Shown piece by piece: positions 1-9,749 of a stretch of DNA of 64,000 nt. This stretch comes from Flagellimonas nanhaiensis (lineage in GTDB: Bacteria; Bacteroidota; Bacteroidia; Flavobacteriales; Flavobacteriaceae). Location of the stretch: assembly GCF_003382275.1 (NCBI RefSeq), contig NZ_QTJX01000002.1, forward strand, positions 1 through 64,000. Direction: 5' to 3'. The position numbers and the translations under genes are program-made. Each line of letters begins with the position of its first letter. Positions within the stretch are counted from its first letter, which is position 1. The notes under the pieces were generated by a model. It was not told where the DNA came from. It saw only the letters and a list, made by a program, of their open reading frames with translations, and ran no database searches.

Positions 1-69
1 AAAAAAAATTGGCCCAAATCGACCAAATTTAACCTCTGTCCAAACCCAGCCTTATCAGCTAAGCGGGTG

Positions 70-101
70 CAAATATAATCAGGTTATTTTTTCTCCGCAA
101 A
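70..101 (-). promoter_or_regulatory. Bacteroidetes-type promoter reading out of the left edge
   Basis: On the minus strand a perfect -7 box TATATTTG (70-77) lies 20 bp downstream of a TTTG -33 box (98-101), the spacing expected for the main sigma factor of Bacteroidetes. It should start transcription near position 63 and drive a gene to the left of the window that cannot be seen. Confidence 0.6.
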
Positions 102-137
102 TAGTTTTGAACTATTTTTTTGCTTTAAAATTGAATA

Positions 138-170
138 AAGTTGCAAAATGCTGTTTTTCAGATGCAACTT
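138..170 (-). terminator. Inverted repeat after the porin gene, possible terminator
   Basis: AAGTTGCA (138-145) and TGCAACTT (163-170) form a perfect 8-bp inverted repeat with a nested CTG/CAG stem in the loop. It lies 20 bp beyond the stop of the leftward porin gene. The T-rich tail is weak, so this is a modest terminator call. Confidence 0.4.
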
Positions 171-191
171 GCAAAATAATTCTTGTCTTTT

Positions 192-2255
192 TTATGAAAA
201 GAAATTCCAGACCAAACCAAATCGGATAACAAAGTCCCTGTAGGGATAATTGGGGGCAGAATAATAATTGGGTTCGGAAAAGATAGAATTTAAGTGTTCT
301 GCCTTTAGGTATATCCTTGTCTGCCTCACTTTTGCATTAATAAAGACATCCATTAAAGGGTATCCGCCAAATTCTTCATTGTTTTGAATATAAAACTCTC
401 CCAACAAAGGGTTGTAAGCATTCATATTATATGAAGTAAAATATTTAAAGGTGACCCCTGTTTGCAAGAACATGGCCTTTTTGAAAACATCACTGGAAAA
501 ATAAATTGTATTCCGGGTTACCACTTGGGGAAGGTTGAGTACTTGCTGGTCCTGGGTAACGTCTTGATATAGCACAGTATTGGCCAAGGACCATTTTCTC
601 CACTTGAACTCCTTAAAGTATTTTACGCGCAAATGATTTATTGTGGCGGTTTCTTGAACAGGTCTAATAAAAGCGGTTTCCTGCCCCGCATCAATCTGGT
701 CCTGCGTAGCGGTTGAGGCAAAGTAGGTGTAATTGTCCAGAGCACTATATTCGGCTTCAATTTTTCCAATCAATTTTGAATTCAACCCAAATTTGATGGT
801 CTGTGTTTGTTGCTTCTCAAAAGTATCCGTATTCTGCCAATTATAATTTCGATAATCGCTTTGATAAAGTAAGTAGTTGAAATCCGGCATACGTGAGGAT
901 ATGTGAATCCCCCCAATGACCGAAATGTTATCGTTGACCTTATAGTCGGCTATGGCATTCAGACTATTCCCGGTAAGCTCTCCGGACAAGGTGTAGTTTA
1001 GACCTCCTTCCAACATCAACCGTCCAAATCTTTTGATATACTTACCCCCTAAAACAATCTCTTCTCCCTCCAATTTATTTTGGATCGTATTTCCTTCTTC
1101 TGTAACCAATATACTATTAAAGAAGTAATTGTAATTATATAGTCCCAAACTACCCGAAAGTTTCCCAAGAGTCCTGTTGGAAAACTCTAAAGTTCCTTTA
1201 TTGAACATGGTCTTTAATCGAGCCCTATCTTCTATTGGAGTTAAAAAAGGGTCTGAACCAAAGGCGTTATTTTGAGAGGTCTGCACAAAATCATAAAATT
1301 TGGTCTCGTAATTGAATTGGTGCCCTAAAGTAAGTGTGGTAGGTTCCTTATCTTCGGAATTTCTTTTAGAATTGACCAATCTATATTGTTGGTCCAGATA
1401 ATAGCGTTTTCCCAATATTCTGGTATTGGCATCTGTATACCTAACATCCAATCTAAATCTATCATCAAAATCACCTAATGGGTCATCTTCAAATTGAGCA
1501 CGATTTGATATTCCTCCATTTTCTTCAGCTTCAAGATCTTGAGCTGCTATATGGCCTCTTAACAAATACCTTTCATTTTCGGTACTATAATTAAATGTAG
1601 TGCGAAAGTTACCTGCTTGTGTCTGTTCAAACCGATATTTTCCCAAAGACCGGAATCCTGTATAGGCAATTGAAGCATTAAATCTTTTGGAAATATTGAA
1701 TGCCAACACAGCATCCAACATCTGGCCCTGCTCCATTGTGGTCTTGAACATCAATTCTGTCATAGGTGTGGGGACATTATAATAGTCAATGTCCTCAACC
1801 TCAAAATAGTTGGAGTGTTTTGCCGTAGCCCCAATACGAGGGTAATATGGTCGGTTTGAAAAAGTCCTTCCCAAGACATTGTACTGCTGCCCCATATTGG
1901 CGAAGGGCATCAGCTCAAAATCATCTTCCCGTATATAGTTGTACTTATATTCTTTGTGAATGGTAAGGGTAGTGTCCAAAAACACGGTATCCCGTTGAAA
2001 AGAAATAATCTTATAGTCCCTTATACTAACAGAATCCTGTTTTTTCTTTTTCTCTTTCTTTTGCCCAAACTTTTTAGGCTTTAGGGAATCTTTGGCTACA
2101 GAAACAGGTCTCAGGGAATCCTTTTTTACCGTATTGACAGAATCAATGCTCGAAAGTTTTAATGAATCCACTTCTTTTTGGGGTGGGAGCGAATCCTGTT
2201 GTGCTATGATGGATTGACCCAATAAAAAGAGTAGGGCAAAAATTGATAACCTCAT
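192..2255 (-). CDS. Putative outer-membrane porin (Porin_10-like beta-barrel)
   Basis: Predicted outer-membrane beta-barrel of 687 residues. The start is the ATG at 2255, which gives a clean signal peptide (about residues 1-18, ending IIAQQ). An in-frame TTG at 2276 overlaps a TACCTTTG -7 box and is unlikely to be used. After a Ser/Lys-rich linker (about 20-75) the protein is full of alternating, aromatic-rich strands and ends in an aromatic strand (VWNFFS), as expected for insertion by the BAM complex. Length and style fit the 'putative porin' family of Flavobacteriia. Substrate unknown. It is divergent from rnhB. Confidence 0.75.
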   Translation of the reverse strand: MRLSIFALLFLLGQSIIAQQDSLPPQKEVDSLKLSSIDSVNTVKKDSLRPVSVAKDSLKPKKFGQKKEKKKKQDSVSIRDYKIISFQRDTVFLDTTLTIHKEYKYNYIREDDFELMPFANMGQQYNVLGRTFSNRPYYPRIGATAKHSNYFEVEDIDYYNVPTPMTELMFKTTMEQGQMLDAVLAFNISKRFNASIAYTGFRSLGKYRFEQTQAGNFRTTFNYSTENERYLLRGHIAAQDLEAEENGGISNRAQFEDDPLGDFDDRFRLDVRYTDANTRILGKRYYLDQQYRLVNSKRNSEDKEPTTLTLGHQFNYETKFYDFVQTSQNNAFGSDPFLTPIEDRARLKTMFNKGTLEFSNRTLGKLSGSLGLYNYNYFFNSILVTEEGNTIQNKLEGEEIVLGGKYIKRFGRLMLEGGLNYTLSGELTGNSLNAIADYKVNDNISVIGGIHISSRMPDFNYLLYQSDYRNYNWQNTDTFEKQQTQTIKFGLNSKLIGKIEAEYSALDNYTYFASTATQDQIDAGQETAFIRPVQETATINHLRVKYFKEFKWRKWSLANTVLYQDVTQDQQVLNLPQVVTRNTIYFSSDVFKKAMFLQTGVTFKYFTSYNMNAYNPLLGEFYIQNNEEFGGYPLMDVFINAKVRQTRIYLKAEHLNSIFSEPNYYSAPNYPYRDFVIRFGLVWNFFS

Positions 2256-2273
2256 TCCATGGTATTGGTCTGG

Positions 2274-2281
2274 CAAAGGTA
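2274..2281 (-). promoter_or_regulatory. -7 box upstream of the porin gene
   Basis: The minus strand reads TACCTTTG, matching TAnnTTTG. Transcription would start near 2268, 13 bases before the ATG at 2255. No clear -33 TTG lies at the usual distance. Confidence 0.4.
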
Positions 2282-2353
2282 TAAGTTTTGTTTCTAAAGA
2301 AATGTGAAAAATTAAGGTCGGAGAAATACAAGCAATATTCTTGATAGGTTTTA

Positions 2354-2361
2354 TAAATTTG
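2354..2361 (+). promoter_or_regulatory. -7 box upstream of rnhB
   Basis: TAAATTTG matches TAnnTTTG and lies 32 bp before the rnhB ATG. A -33 TTG at the usual distance is not visible. Confidence 0.4.
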
Positions 2362-2393
2362 ATTCACACGTACAATTGTCGTTCTGAAGCAAT

Positions 2394-2990
2394 ATGCTCA
2401 AAGATTTCTATAAATTTTCCGACGAAGCCGGGACCGATGAAGCCGGACGAGGATGTTTGGCCGGGCCGGTTACAGCCGGGGCCATTATTTTACCAGAAGG
2501 ATTCAGCAATAGCATCTTGAACGACTCCAAACAATTATCCGAATCAAAACGAGAATTGCTTCGCCCTATTCTAGAACAGGAGGCAGTTACCTATGCGGTA
2601 TGTCATGTTTTTGAGGATGAAATTGATAAAATCAACATCCTCAATGCTTCCTTTTTGGCCATGCACAGGGCTCTGGACAATCTATCGAAAAATCCAAAAT
2701 TTATTCTTGTTGATGGCAATCGATTTAAACCTTACCCTTCAATTCCGCATGAATGTATAATAAAGGGAGATGGGAAATACATGAGTATAGCCGCAGCCTC
2801 AATTCTGGCCAAGACCTATAGAGATGAATATATGGCCAAGATCCATGAGGAATTCCCCATGTACAATTGGAAAAAGAACAAAGGATACCCCACCAAAGAG
2901 CATCGGGAGGCCATTAAAAAGCATGGATTGACAAAATACCACCGAAAAAGCTTTAGGCAGCTTCCAGAACAGTTGTCATTGGATATCTAA
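2394..2990 (+). CDS. rnhB: Ribonuclease HII
   Basis: Cytoplasmic endonuclease that cuts the RNA strand of RNA/DNA hybrids and starts removal of misincorporated ribonucleotides. It has 198 residues, the normal length. The DEAGRG motif places catalytic Asp15 and Glu16; VDGN gives Asp107 and the KGDG loop gives Asp126, so all four metal ligands of the family are present. The [11 protein letters not shown] segment that follows is typical of type 2 RNase H. The next gene, a lipoprotein, starts 29 bp later on the same strand and may be cotranscribed. Confidence 0.95.
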   Translation: MLKDFYKFSDEAGTDEAGRGCLAGPVTAGAIILPEGFSNSILNDSKQLSESKRELLRPILEQEAVTYAVCHVFEDEIDKINILNASFLAMHRALDNLSKNPKFILVDGNRFKPYPSIPHECIIKGDGKYMSIAAASILAKTYRDEYMAKIHEEFPMYNWKKNKGYPTKEHREAIKKHGLTKYHRKSFRQLPEQLSLDI

Positions 2991-3019
2991 AACCTCTAAA
3001 TTTGTGTCAAACTTCAACC

Positions 3020-5473
3020 ATGAGAATTAAGGCACTGATCTTTCTGTCCGCTTTTTTGATTTTTTCTTGTAAACCTGAGACCAAGACCCAGGATTCTTTA
3101 TTGGAACACCTTCCTCCAAATCCATCCTTGGTCATTAAAATCAACAATCTTGCAAACTTTAAAAGTGAGCTGAAGAACAATGACTTTTTGCAGAAGACCA
3201 GGGCCTTTCCGGTAAACACCGATTTTGTGGAAAAGCTTAAGGGATTGGACCATGTAAAATCCGACTCCCCATTGATCCTCGGTTTTTATGAGATTGGCAA
3301 GGACGATTTGGACTTTGTTTTGATTTCTTCAGACCCTTCGGATTTTATGGACGTTGAGGGAGTTTCCAACAAAACCCTGGAAACCATAACGTACCAAAAT
3401 CAAAATATAACCAAACATAGCCTAGAGGACCTTGAGGTATTCAGCACACCAATCAAAGGAAGTATGGTGCTAAGTTCTTCCCAAATGCTGATGGAAAATA
3501 TGGTAAGGGCAAAAGCTAACAATCCTGTAGCTCCATCATTAAAAAAATTGTACGAGACCATTTCTTCAGATAAATCGGCAACTCTTTTCTTGAACATGCG
3601 TGAAAATCCCTATCTGCTTTCACCAAATGGTTCAAGTGAAAATGAAAAACCACTTTCGGAATGGGCTTCCCTGGATTTTTCAGCAAATTCTGATGCGGTC
3701 TCTTTGAATGGTGTTGCCATGACTTCGGATTCCACTAAAAATTTCATCAACCTTTTTAAAGGAACGGCCCCTCTGGCTCACAAGACACCAAAGTTTGCCC
3801 CTTTGAATGCCCAGGCCATTGTATCATATACTTTTGATGACTATCAGGTTTTTGCCCAAAACCAAAACACCTATCTGGACAGAACAAAACCCATTGATTC
3901 ACTTTTTAATACGATAGAGGAAGTCGGGGTCATTTTTTTGAACAATCAAAAAGCTGTACTTCTCAACTCTTACGGCACCGATGGTCTCTCCACTTTCCTT
4001 GAAAACAATAAAACCACTTCGCAGACCTATCAAGGTAGCGAAATCATACAATTACAGAACAAGCATTTGCTTACCGAAGGGTTCAATCCTTTAATCAAGG
4101 ATTTTGAAGCAAATTTCTGTGCGGTTCTTCAGAACAGCTTCATTTTTTCAGAAAACAGGGAAACACTTCAAACCATCATCAACAATTATCGCAGTTCTTC
4201 TGTTTTTGAAAATTCAGAGGTGTTCAGCACCGCTAAATTGGCTATGGCCAATGAGTCCAACGTTTTGTTTGTATCCAATGCCTCGGGAATCAATCTTTTT
4301 TCTGAACAAAACCGAACTCCAAAGTTTTTGGCACCTGCAAAACAAAGTGATCTAAAGGATTATTCCTTTGCTTCCCAAATTGTATCGGATAAAGATTTTG
4401 CCCACTTTAACTTAATGGCCTCCAAAATTGGCAAAGTGGCCAAGAGCAATACGGTCACACCTCTTTTTACCCTGGAATTGGAAACCGACCTGGCCATATC
4501 CCCTCAGTTTATTAAGAACCATAGGACCAACAAACAAGAGATTGTGGTACAGGACCAAAACAACATTTTGTACCTGATTTCAACGGAAGGAAAAGTCCTT
4601 TGGACAAAGCAGCTTGATGGCAGAATACAGCCTCCCATCCAACAGGTTGACATCTATAAAAATGGAAGATTACAACTTGCTTTTTGTACCAATAACCAAT
4701 TTATGATCATTGATCGTAACGGCGACGATGTACCCCCCTTCAAAATTGATTTTGAGGGAGGCAATCTCAATCCTTTGGCCATCTTCGATTACGAAGAAAA
4801 AAAAGATTATCGTTTTGTTATTACCCAGGGCAGAAAAATATTTATGTACAACAACAGGGCGCAAATTGTTTCTGGATTCACCTTTACCGAAGCTCCTAGT
4901 GCCATAATTTCTGCTCCTAGTCATTTTAGGGTAGCCAATCGGGATTATTTGGTATTCCAATTGGAGGACAATTCTGTAAAAATCCTGCACCGGGTAGGTA
5001 AGGAACGTATCAAAGTTGCCGAAAAAATAGATTTCTCCGACAATGGTGTATTCCTGTACAAAAACAAGATATCAATGACCAATAAGAAAGGAGTCCTCCA
5101 TCAAATTGGAACCAATGGAAAATTGACCGCTACCAACTTCAATCTTAGTAAAGATCATGGCATGTACGCTACCAGCAAAACATTGGTCTTTATGGATGAC
5201 AACATTTTGAACATCAAAGGAAAAAAGGTTGAGTTGGACCTTGGGGTATATTCCAAACCAAAGATTTTCTACATCTACGATAAAATCTATGTAAGCGTTA
5301 CGGACATTCAAAGTCAAAAAATTTACTTGTTCGACAGTCAGGCAAAACCCATCCCAAACTTCCCGGTATTTGGAAATTCTCTTATTGACATGACCGACAT
5401 GGACAACGATAAAAAATTGGAATTGGTCGCCAAGGACCAGGATAATTCCCTGATTGTTTATAAAATGAATTGA
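3020..5473 (+). CDS. Large lipoprotein with C-terminal propeller-like repeats
   Basis: Unknown-function envelope lipoprotein of 817 residues. The ATG at 3020 gives a short signal peptide with lipobox LIFSC (Cys17); the TTG 18 bp upstream would spoil it. Residues about 25-440 resemble DUF3352-type proteins (an early PNPSLVIKINN segment). The region from about 495 to the end has repeated strands such as LYLISTEGKVLWTKQ and MIIDRNGDDV, suggesting a PQQ/WD40-like beta-propeller. It follows rnhB closely. The family assignment is by pattern only. Confidence 0.7.
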   Translation: MRIKALIFLSAFLIFSCKPETKTQDSLLEHLPPNPSLVIKINNLANFKSELKNNDFLQKTRAFPVNTDFVEKLKGLDHVKSDSPLILGFYEIGKDDLDFVLISSDPSDFMDVEGVSNKTLETITYQNQNITKHSLEDLEVFSTPIKGSMVLSSSQMLMENMVRAKANNPVAPSLKKLYETISSDKSATLFLNMRENPYLLSPNGSSENEKPLSEWASLDFSANSDAVSLNGVAMTSDSTKNFINLFKGTAPLAHKTPKFAPLNAQAIVSYTFDDYQVFAQNQNTYLDRTKPIDSLFNTIEEVGVIFLNNQKAVLLNSYGTDGLSTFLENNKTTSQTYQGSEIIQLQNKHLLTEGFNPLIKDFEANFCAVLQNSFIFSENRETLQTIINNYRSSSVFENSEVFSTAKLAMANESNVLFVSNASGINLFSEQNRTPKFLAPAKQSDLKDYSFASQIVSDKDFAHFNLMASKIGKVAKSNTVTPLFTLELETDLAISPQFIKNHRTNKQEIVVQDQNNILYLISTEGKVLWTKQLDGRIQPPIQQVDIYKNGRLQLAFCTNNQFMIIDRNGDDVPPFKIDFEGGNLNPLAIFDYEEKKDYRFVITQGRKIFMYNNRAQIVSGFTFTEAPSAIISAPSHFRVANRDYLVFQLEDNSVKILHRVGKERIKVAEKIDFSDNGVFLYKNKISMTNKKGVLHQIGTNGKLTATNFNLSKDHGMYATSKTLVFMDDNILNIKGKKVELDLGVYSKPKIFYIYDKIYVSVTDIQSQKIYLFDSQAKPIPNFPVFGNSLIDMTDMDNDKKLELVAKDQDNSLIVYKMN

Positions 5474-5603
5474 CCATCCCATAAAGGCAACTTATACAAT
5501 GGTTTGGGCTAACTATACATCTTGCCCAAATCTGAAAGGTTCTTTTTGTAGATTTAATTGCTTGTCCTTAACTTAACAAGCACACTATCAAAACACTACA
5601 AAA

Positions 5604-6935
5604 ATGAAAACCTCATCTATAAGCAAGATTGTACTTGCAATTTTGTTTACCCTCGGATTTGGCCTATCAGGCAACGCCCAATTCTTCAAAAAACTGGCCA
5701 AAAAAGCAGAAAAAGCTGCAGAACGAACGGTAGAACGCCGTGTTGAGCAAGAAACCTCAAAAAAGACGGACCAAGCTTTGGACAGCATTTTGGAGCCTGG
5801 GTCGGGGGGAAACAAACAAACTCCCAAGACTCCTCAGCCGACAGGTGGAGAACCCAATACTCAAGGTGGACAGTCCGGAAGTCCGCAGAATACGGGTGCA
5901 CCAGATTCCCAAGGAACCAAATCGATTCAGGTGTACAGTAAGTTTGATTATGTTCCCGGCGATAAGCAGTTGTTTTTTGATGATTTTGGAAACGAATTTG
6001 TTGGCGATTTCCCCTCAAAATGGAACACCAATGCCGGTGGGGAAGTGGTTACTTTAGGTGATTCTCCTCAAAAATGGTTGGGACTAAAATCAGGGTACAA
6101 TATTTACTATATACCCGATGTACCCACATTACCCGAGGAATATACCGTTGAATTTGATATTGCAGCTGTTGGTTTGGATAGGCAAACTTCTTCTACCGCC
6201 CAACTTGCGGTTTACCTGAGCAACGATGACAAGTTTGAACAAGGGTCCAATTTTGCCTTTGCGGAAATCCCCTTTTGTCAATATGCTGCCATAGGCGTAA
6301 CCGTAGAAAACAGAATAGCCAACAAACGTGAAATACGCAGTACAGTAAAAGCTGATTTAAGAGATGAGATTTTAGACTATCCCCATGTATCCATTGCGGT
6401 CAACAAGCAACGGTTCAGACTATGGATAAATGAGGTGAAGTATATCGATGTTCCAAGACTGATTGCGCCGGGAGCCGTATTGAATACGGTAAAATTTCAC
6501 GCCAACGGTTTCAAGGATGGAAAAGAGCAGATATTCATCGCCAATCTAAAGGTGGCCGAGGGCGGCGTTGATTTAAGGAGAACGTTGATTTCCGAAGGAA
6601 AAATCTCCACCAACGGCATCCTTTTCGATTCCGGTTCGGCCAATATCCAGCCCCAATCCATGGGCATCATACGACAAATCTCCCAGGTATTGTTGCAAGA
6701 AAAAACAATGAAACTAAATATTATTGGACATACTGATGCCGATGGTTCTGAAGAAAGCAATATGAAATTGTCCAAAAGTCGTGCAGAAGCCGTCAAAAAT
6801 GCCTTGGTCTCTGTCTACGGAATCGATTCCAGTAGATTAACAAGTGAAGGCAAGGGTGAATCTGAACCTGTGGGCGACAATGGAACTCCAGATGGAAAAG
6901 CACAAAACAGAAGGGTTGAATTCATAAAGCAATAA
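5604..6935 (+). CDS. OmpA-family peptidoglycan-binding protein
   Basis: Secreted 443-residue protein likely linking the outer membrane to the cell wall. Signal peptide about 1-25 (ends GNAQ), then a basic segment rich in Lys, Glu and Arg (about 27-60), a Gly/Pro/Gln-rich linker (about 65-105), a beta-rich middle domain with lectin/glucanase-like strands, and a C-terminal OmpA domain (about 335-443). The OmpA domain carries HTDADG and the SKSRAEAVKNAL helix, which hold the Asp and Arg that bind diaminopimelate. The next gene starts 2 bp after its stop, so the two form an operon. Confidence 0.85.
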   Translation: MKTSSISKIVLAILFTLGFGLSGNAQFFKKLAKKAEKAAERTVERRVEQETSKKTDQALDSILEPGSGGNKQTPKTPQPTGGEPNTQGGQSGSPQNTGAPDSQGTKSIQVYSKFDYVPGDKQLFFDDFGNEFVGDFPSKWNTNAGGEVVTLGDSPQKWLGLKSGYNIYYIPDVPTLPEEYTVEFDIAAVGLDRQTSSTAQLAVYLSNDDKFEQGSNFAFAEIPFCQYAAIGVTVENRIANKREIRSTVKADLRDEILDYPHVSIAVNKQRFRLWINEVKYIDVPRLIAPGAVLNTVKFHANGFKDGKEQIFIANLKVAEGGVDLRRTLISEGKISTNGILFDSGSANIQPQSMGIIRQISQVLLQEKTMKLNIIGHTDADGSEESNMKLSKSRAEAVKNALVSVYGIDSSRLTSEGKGESEPVGDNGTPDGKAQNRRVEFIKQ

Positions 6936-6936
6936 C

Positions 6937-7620
6937 ATGAAAAAAATAATATATGCCCTTCTTATCAGCGGGCTCATTTTTGGTCAAAGTGCCATTGCAC
7001 AAACGGATTGCAGCAAGTACTATCCAATTTCTGATGGTGCCAGATTTGAAATTACGTTGTACGGAAACAGAATGAAAAAGGAGGGTAAAGTGGTATATGC
7101 CGTTAAAAATGATGGTGGGGACAAGGTTCTTTATTCCATGGAAATGTATGATAAAAAAGATGTACTCCTTACTGATTCCACCTACGGAATGCAATGCGAG
7201 GCTGATGGTGTTTCCATCGATTTCAAATCTATGATGAGCTCTGGTTTTACGAGTAGGTTCAACGATATGGAAGTGGACATCACCGGAAACAATATTTACC
7301 TCCCCAATAATCTGAACGTTGGTGACGTACTCCCAGATGCAGAAATGGAAATTACTGTGACCGGGGCACCCATTGGCATGACATCCACCATGAGAATGAT
7401 CAACAGAACAGTTATAGGCGAAGAAAACATTACCACTCCCGCCGGTGAGTTCTCCTGTTTGATCCTGAGTTATAATACCGAGATGAAAATGGGCATTAAA
7501 AGTATGGGCTACACCAAACAGTGGCTTGCAGAAAACGTGGGCATGGTCAAGACTGAAGATTATAATAAGGAAGGCGGAAAATTAAGAAGTATCAGCTTGC
7601 TTACATCTTATCAGCAATAG
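6937..7620 (+). CDS. Secreted protein, DUF3108/TapB-like
   Basis: A 227-residue exported protein with signal peptide about 1-21 (ends AIAQ) and a mature start TDCSKYYPISDGARFEITLY. Such starts occur in TapB/DUF3108-like proteins of Bacteroidetes, which have a beta-barrel-like fold and no established function. The C-terminal half has the usual ETPAGEF-like stretch (TTPAGEFSCLIL). It starts 2 bp after the OmpA gene and is presumably cotranslated with it. No catalytic motif is visible. Confidence 0.65.
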   Translation: MKKIIYALLISGLIFGQSAIAQTDCSKYYPISDGARFEITLYGNRMKKEGKVVYAVKNDGGDKVLYSMEMYDKKDVLLTDSTYGMQCEADGVSIDFKSMMSSGFTSRFNDMEVDITGNNIYLPNNLNVGDVLPDAEMEITVTGAPIGMTSTMRMINRTVIGEENITTPAGEFSCLILSYNTEMKMGIKSMGYTKQWLAENVGMVKTEDYNKEGGKLRSISLLTSYQQ

Positions 7621-7699
7621 CCATAAAACCCAGGAAAATCCTTTTTAAATTCCCTGGATTAGAAGTTTAGATGATTACCTTGAAATCTTAATTTTCAAC

Positions 7700-8650
7700 T
7701 TATTTTTTGGTAAGTCTTAGCTCACCATCTCCGTCGCGATTGATTAGAAAAATATCTCCCTTATCTTTTTTGCCAAACCTATAAGATGAAAATGCGATTC
7801 TACTTCCGTCAGGGGACCAACTTGGTAATACATCACGGTCATTATTAAATGTAATTTGACTCTGATTAGTACCATCCGAATTCACGGTGAACAGTTCGTA
7901 GTCTCCATCCCTATTTGAAACGAATACAATCTCATCATTTACAGACCAATCTCCATGTATATCATCAAATTCATTATCCGTCAATTGTGTTAATTTCTTG
8001 GTTGCCAAATCCAATACGTACAATTCGAAATTGCCAGTCCGATTACTTTGAAATAAAACTTTTTTGCCTTCTGGCGACCAAACTCCGTATCTATCAGCAG
8101 AAGGATGATTAGTAAGGTTTACAGGATTGGTTCCATCCGTTTGGATCAACATTATTTCACTATTTACATCTTTGCCCAGACAGTTGGCACAATACAATAA
8201 ACTCTTCCCATCTGAGGAAACCCTTGGAGATATGTTAAAAGAAGTTGAATCCGAGTCATAGGTAATTCTTGCAAAACTTCCATCTGTCTTAAGTGCAAAA
8301 ATTTCGGACCCTCCAAAACGTTCTGATTTTCCATAATCTGAGCTTACATAAATGGTTTCATCAATGGAAGAAAAGTCACTCCACCATTCATTATGATAGG
8401 TCTCAGTCAATCTGGTGAGATTGGCCGCATCTGGAGAAATAGAATAGAGTTCCGCGCCCTCAGGGTCATGCCTATAGGTATAAAATAAAATCTTGTTACC
8501 GGTTTTCATCCACCTTGGAGCAGTGTCATATACTAAAGTGTCCGAGGATACCTCATTTACCAATTCTGCGCCTTTCGAGGTCTTCTCTTTGCACCCAAAC
8601 AGTACAAAATGTGCAAGGACAATCGGTAAAATTTGTTTAATTAATTTCAT
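7700..8650 (-). CDS. TolB-like WD40/PD40 beta-propeller lipoprotein
   Basis: Lipoprotein of 316 residues with lipobox LFGC (Cys20). The mature part is a series of PD40 repeats: WSPEGKKVLFQSNRTGNFELY, then NDEIVFVSNRDGDYELF, then WSPDGSRIAFSSYRFG. Each has the SPDG...I.F.S.R.G..E.Y pattern of TolB-type propellers. About six blades are visible. No enzymatic domain is attached, so it is probably a binding or scaffold protein in the periplasm or on the outer membrane. It is the last gene leftward before a convergent gap. Confidence 0.8.
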   Translation of the reverse strand: MKLIKQILPIVLAHFVLFGCKEKTSKGAELVNEVSSDTLVYDTAPRWMKTGNKILFYTYRHDPEGAELYSISPDAANLTRLTETYHNEWWSDFSSIDETIYVSSDYGKSERFGGSEIFALKTDGSFARITYDSDSTSFNISPRVSSDGKSLLYCANCLGKDVNSEIMLIQTDGTNPVNLTNHPSADRYGVWSPEGKKVLFQSNRTGNFELYVLDLATKKLTQLTDNEFDDIHGDWSVNDEIVFVSNRDGDYELFTVNSDGTNQSQITFNNDRDVLPSWSPDGSRIAFSSYRFGKKDKGDIFLINRDGDGELRLTKK

Positions 8651-8754
8651 ATGGTATATGTAATTTTTAAGACAAGGTCTTCTTTAATAGGACAAATCCA
8701 ACAGGAATTGAAGTTATACAATTCCATCATAAATTTTTGATAAAACTAGGCCGG

Positions 8755-8902
8755 TAGTTTGGATGTTCACTTATCGTTCTAGTATGACAGTCAGTTGCGG
8801 GTTTATATATATTAATATTCGGTTAAGCACTGACTTTAGCAATTCCCAGTGAATTCGGACGTAGTCGAATCTGTCGTAATTGCGGTTATACATTGTTGTA
8901 CG
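8755..8902. repeat. Structured non-coding segment downstream of the cassette-like gene
   Basis: This segment has two similar direct motifs, TTGCGGGTTTATA (near 8793) and TTGCGGTTATA (near 8880), and a hairpin ATTCG...CGAAT (8853-8870). It ends in GTTGTACG (8895-8902). It contains no ORF. The layout resembles a recombination-site or dispersed-repeat region. From memory, similar blocks recur in flavobacterial genomes, but I cannot check that here. Confidence 0.45.
8895..8902. repeat. Inverted box GTTGTACG, 3' side of cassette-like gene
   Basis: GTTGTACG on the plus strand, 8 bp beyond the stop of the leftward gene. Its exact inverse CGTACAAC is at 9750-9757, just before the start codon. Confidence 0.5.
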
Positions 8903-8910
8903 TAGTGATT

Positions 8911-9747
8911 TCATTCAATTGTATCTTTTACATAAATTATTTTCTCAAAATATACTTTCGCAGTCATACTATCAATTTCGTTTTCCTTAAATGGTCCATG
9001 AGAATATTCTTCCATATATCCTCTCAAAAGTTTTTTTCCCGGATTTTTAAACCAAGCTCCAAAGATTGCTACGTGTCCATATCTTTCAGGGTTAATATCA
9101 GTAAACCATTTTTGATTAATTGTGTCAGTTTTTAAGTTTTCAAAATGGTCTGTTCTAATGATACTGTCATTTGGAAAAGGTGAATTGAAATTTTCACTTT
9201 CGCTGTGTAAAAAGACTCTGATTTGAGAATCATAATCTCTTATTCGACGAGAATTACAAAATACAACTCCACGAATTGGTTCATTTAAGTAGATAGTGTC
9301 TTTGTTAAAATCGAAAACATTGTAGTCAGTTGCACGTGTTCCTATAGTGTCATTTACAAATTCTTTTTGTTTAAAAATGGAATCTTGGTCTCTCCAAGCT
9401 AGCGTATCTCCTTTTTTATTGAGAAACCAAGCTCTATTAATTCTTGAATGTCCGTCTATCACAAACCATTCTCTAATTTCCCTTAACTTTCCATCATTGG
9501 AATATAAGTTCCAAATTCCGGATGGTTTTCCGTTTTTTTGGATTTTACCTTTTTTAAAAATTTGTCCGTTTCTGTAGAAGTAAAAAAGGCTATCAGTGTT
9601 TTCAAGGATGACTCTTTTTTTGAAAGTCAAATTTTTATTGTCAGGATAGAATTCAAGCTTTTCATTCAGTTTATTTTCCGACTGATTTTCTTTACAAGCT
9701 ATAAAGATTAATGGTAGGATAAATATGATAAGTAGGTTTTTCTTCAT
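8911..9747 (-). CDS. Lipoprotein with MORN/YwqK-like segment, in a cassette-like unit
   Basis: Unrecognised lipoprotein of 278 residues. The ATG at 9747 gives lipobox IFIAC (Cys18); a TTG upstream at 9756 lies inside the flanking CGTACAAC box and is not a likely start. Residues about 45-85 carry MORN-like phrases (FYRNGQIFKKGKI and GIWNLYSNDGKL) as in YwqK-type proteins. The remainder is hydrophilic with no known motif. The gene is visibly more AT-rich than lipB next door and is bracketed within 10 bp at each end by inverted GTTGTACG boxes, suggesting a mobile single-gene cassette. Confidence 0.65.
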   Translation of the reverse strand: MKKNLLIIFILPLIFIACKENQSENKLNEKLEFYPDNKNLTFKKRVILENTDSLFYFYRNGQIFKKGKIQKNGKPSGIWNLYSNDGKLREIREWFVIDGHSRINRAWFLNKKGDTLAWRDQDSIFKQKEFVNDTIGTRATDYNVFDFNKDTIYLNEPIRGVVFCNSRRIRDYDSQIRVFLHSESENFNSPFPNDSIIRTDHFENLKTDTINQKWFTDINPERYGHVAIFGAWFKNPGKKLLRGYMEEYSHGPFKENEIDSMTAKVYFEKIIYVKDTIE

Positions 9748-9749
9748 TG

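Noticed and set aside
2256..2276. TTG start for the porin gene
   Set aside because: It lies within a -7 promoter box and would put seven residues ahead of a perfect signal peptide. The same reasoning excludes TTG starts at 3002, 9756, 17178, 21131, 24773, 40767 and 46749.
7621..7699. CCAGG...CCTGG as a terminator between the convergent genes
   Set aside because: The stem is only 5 bp and there is no T run.
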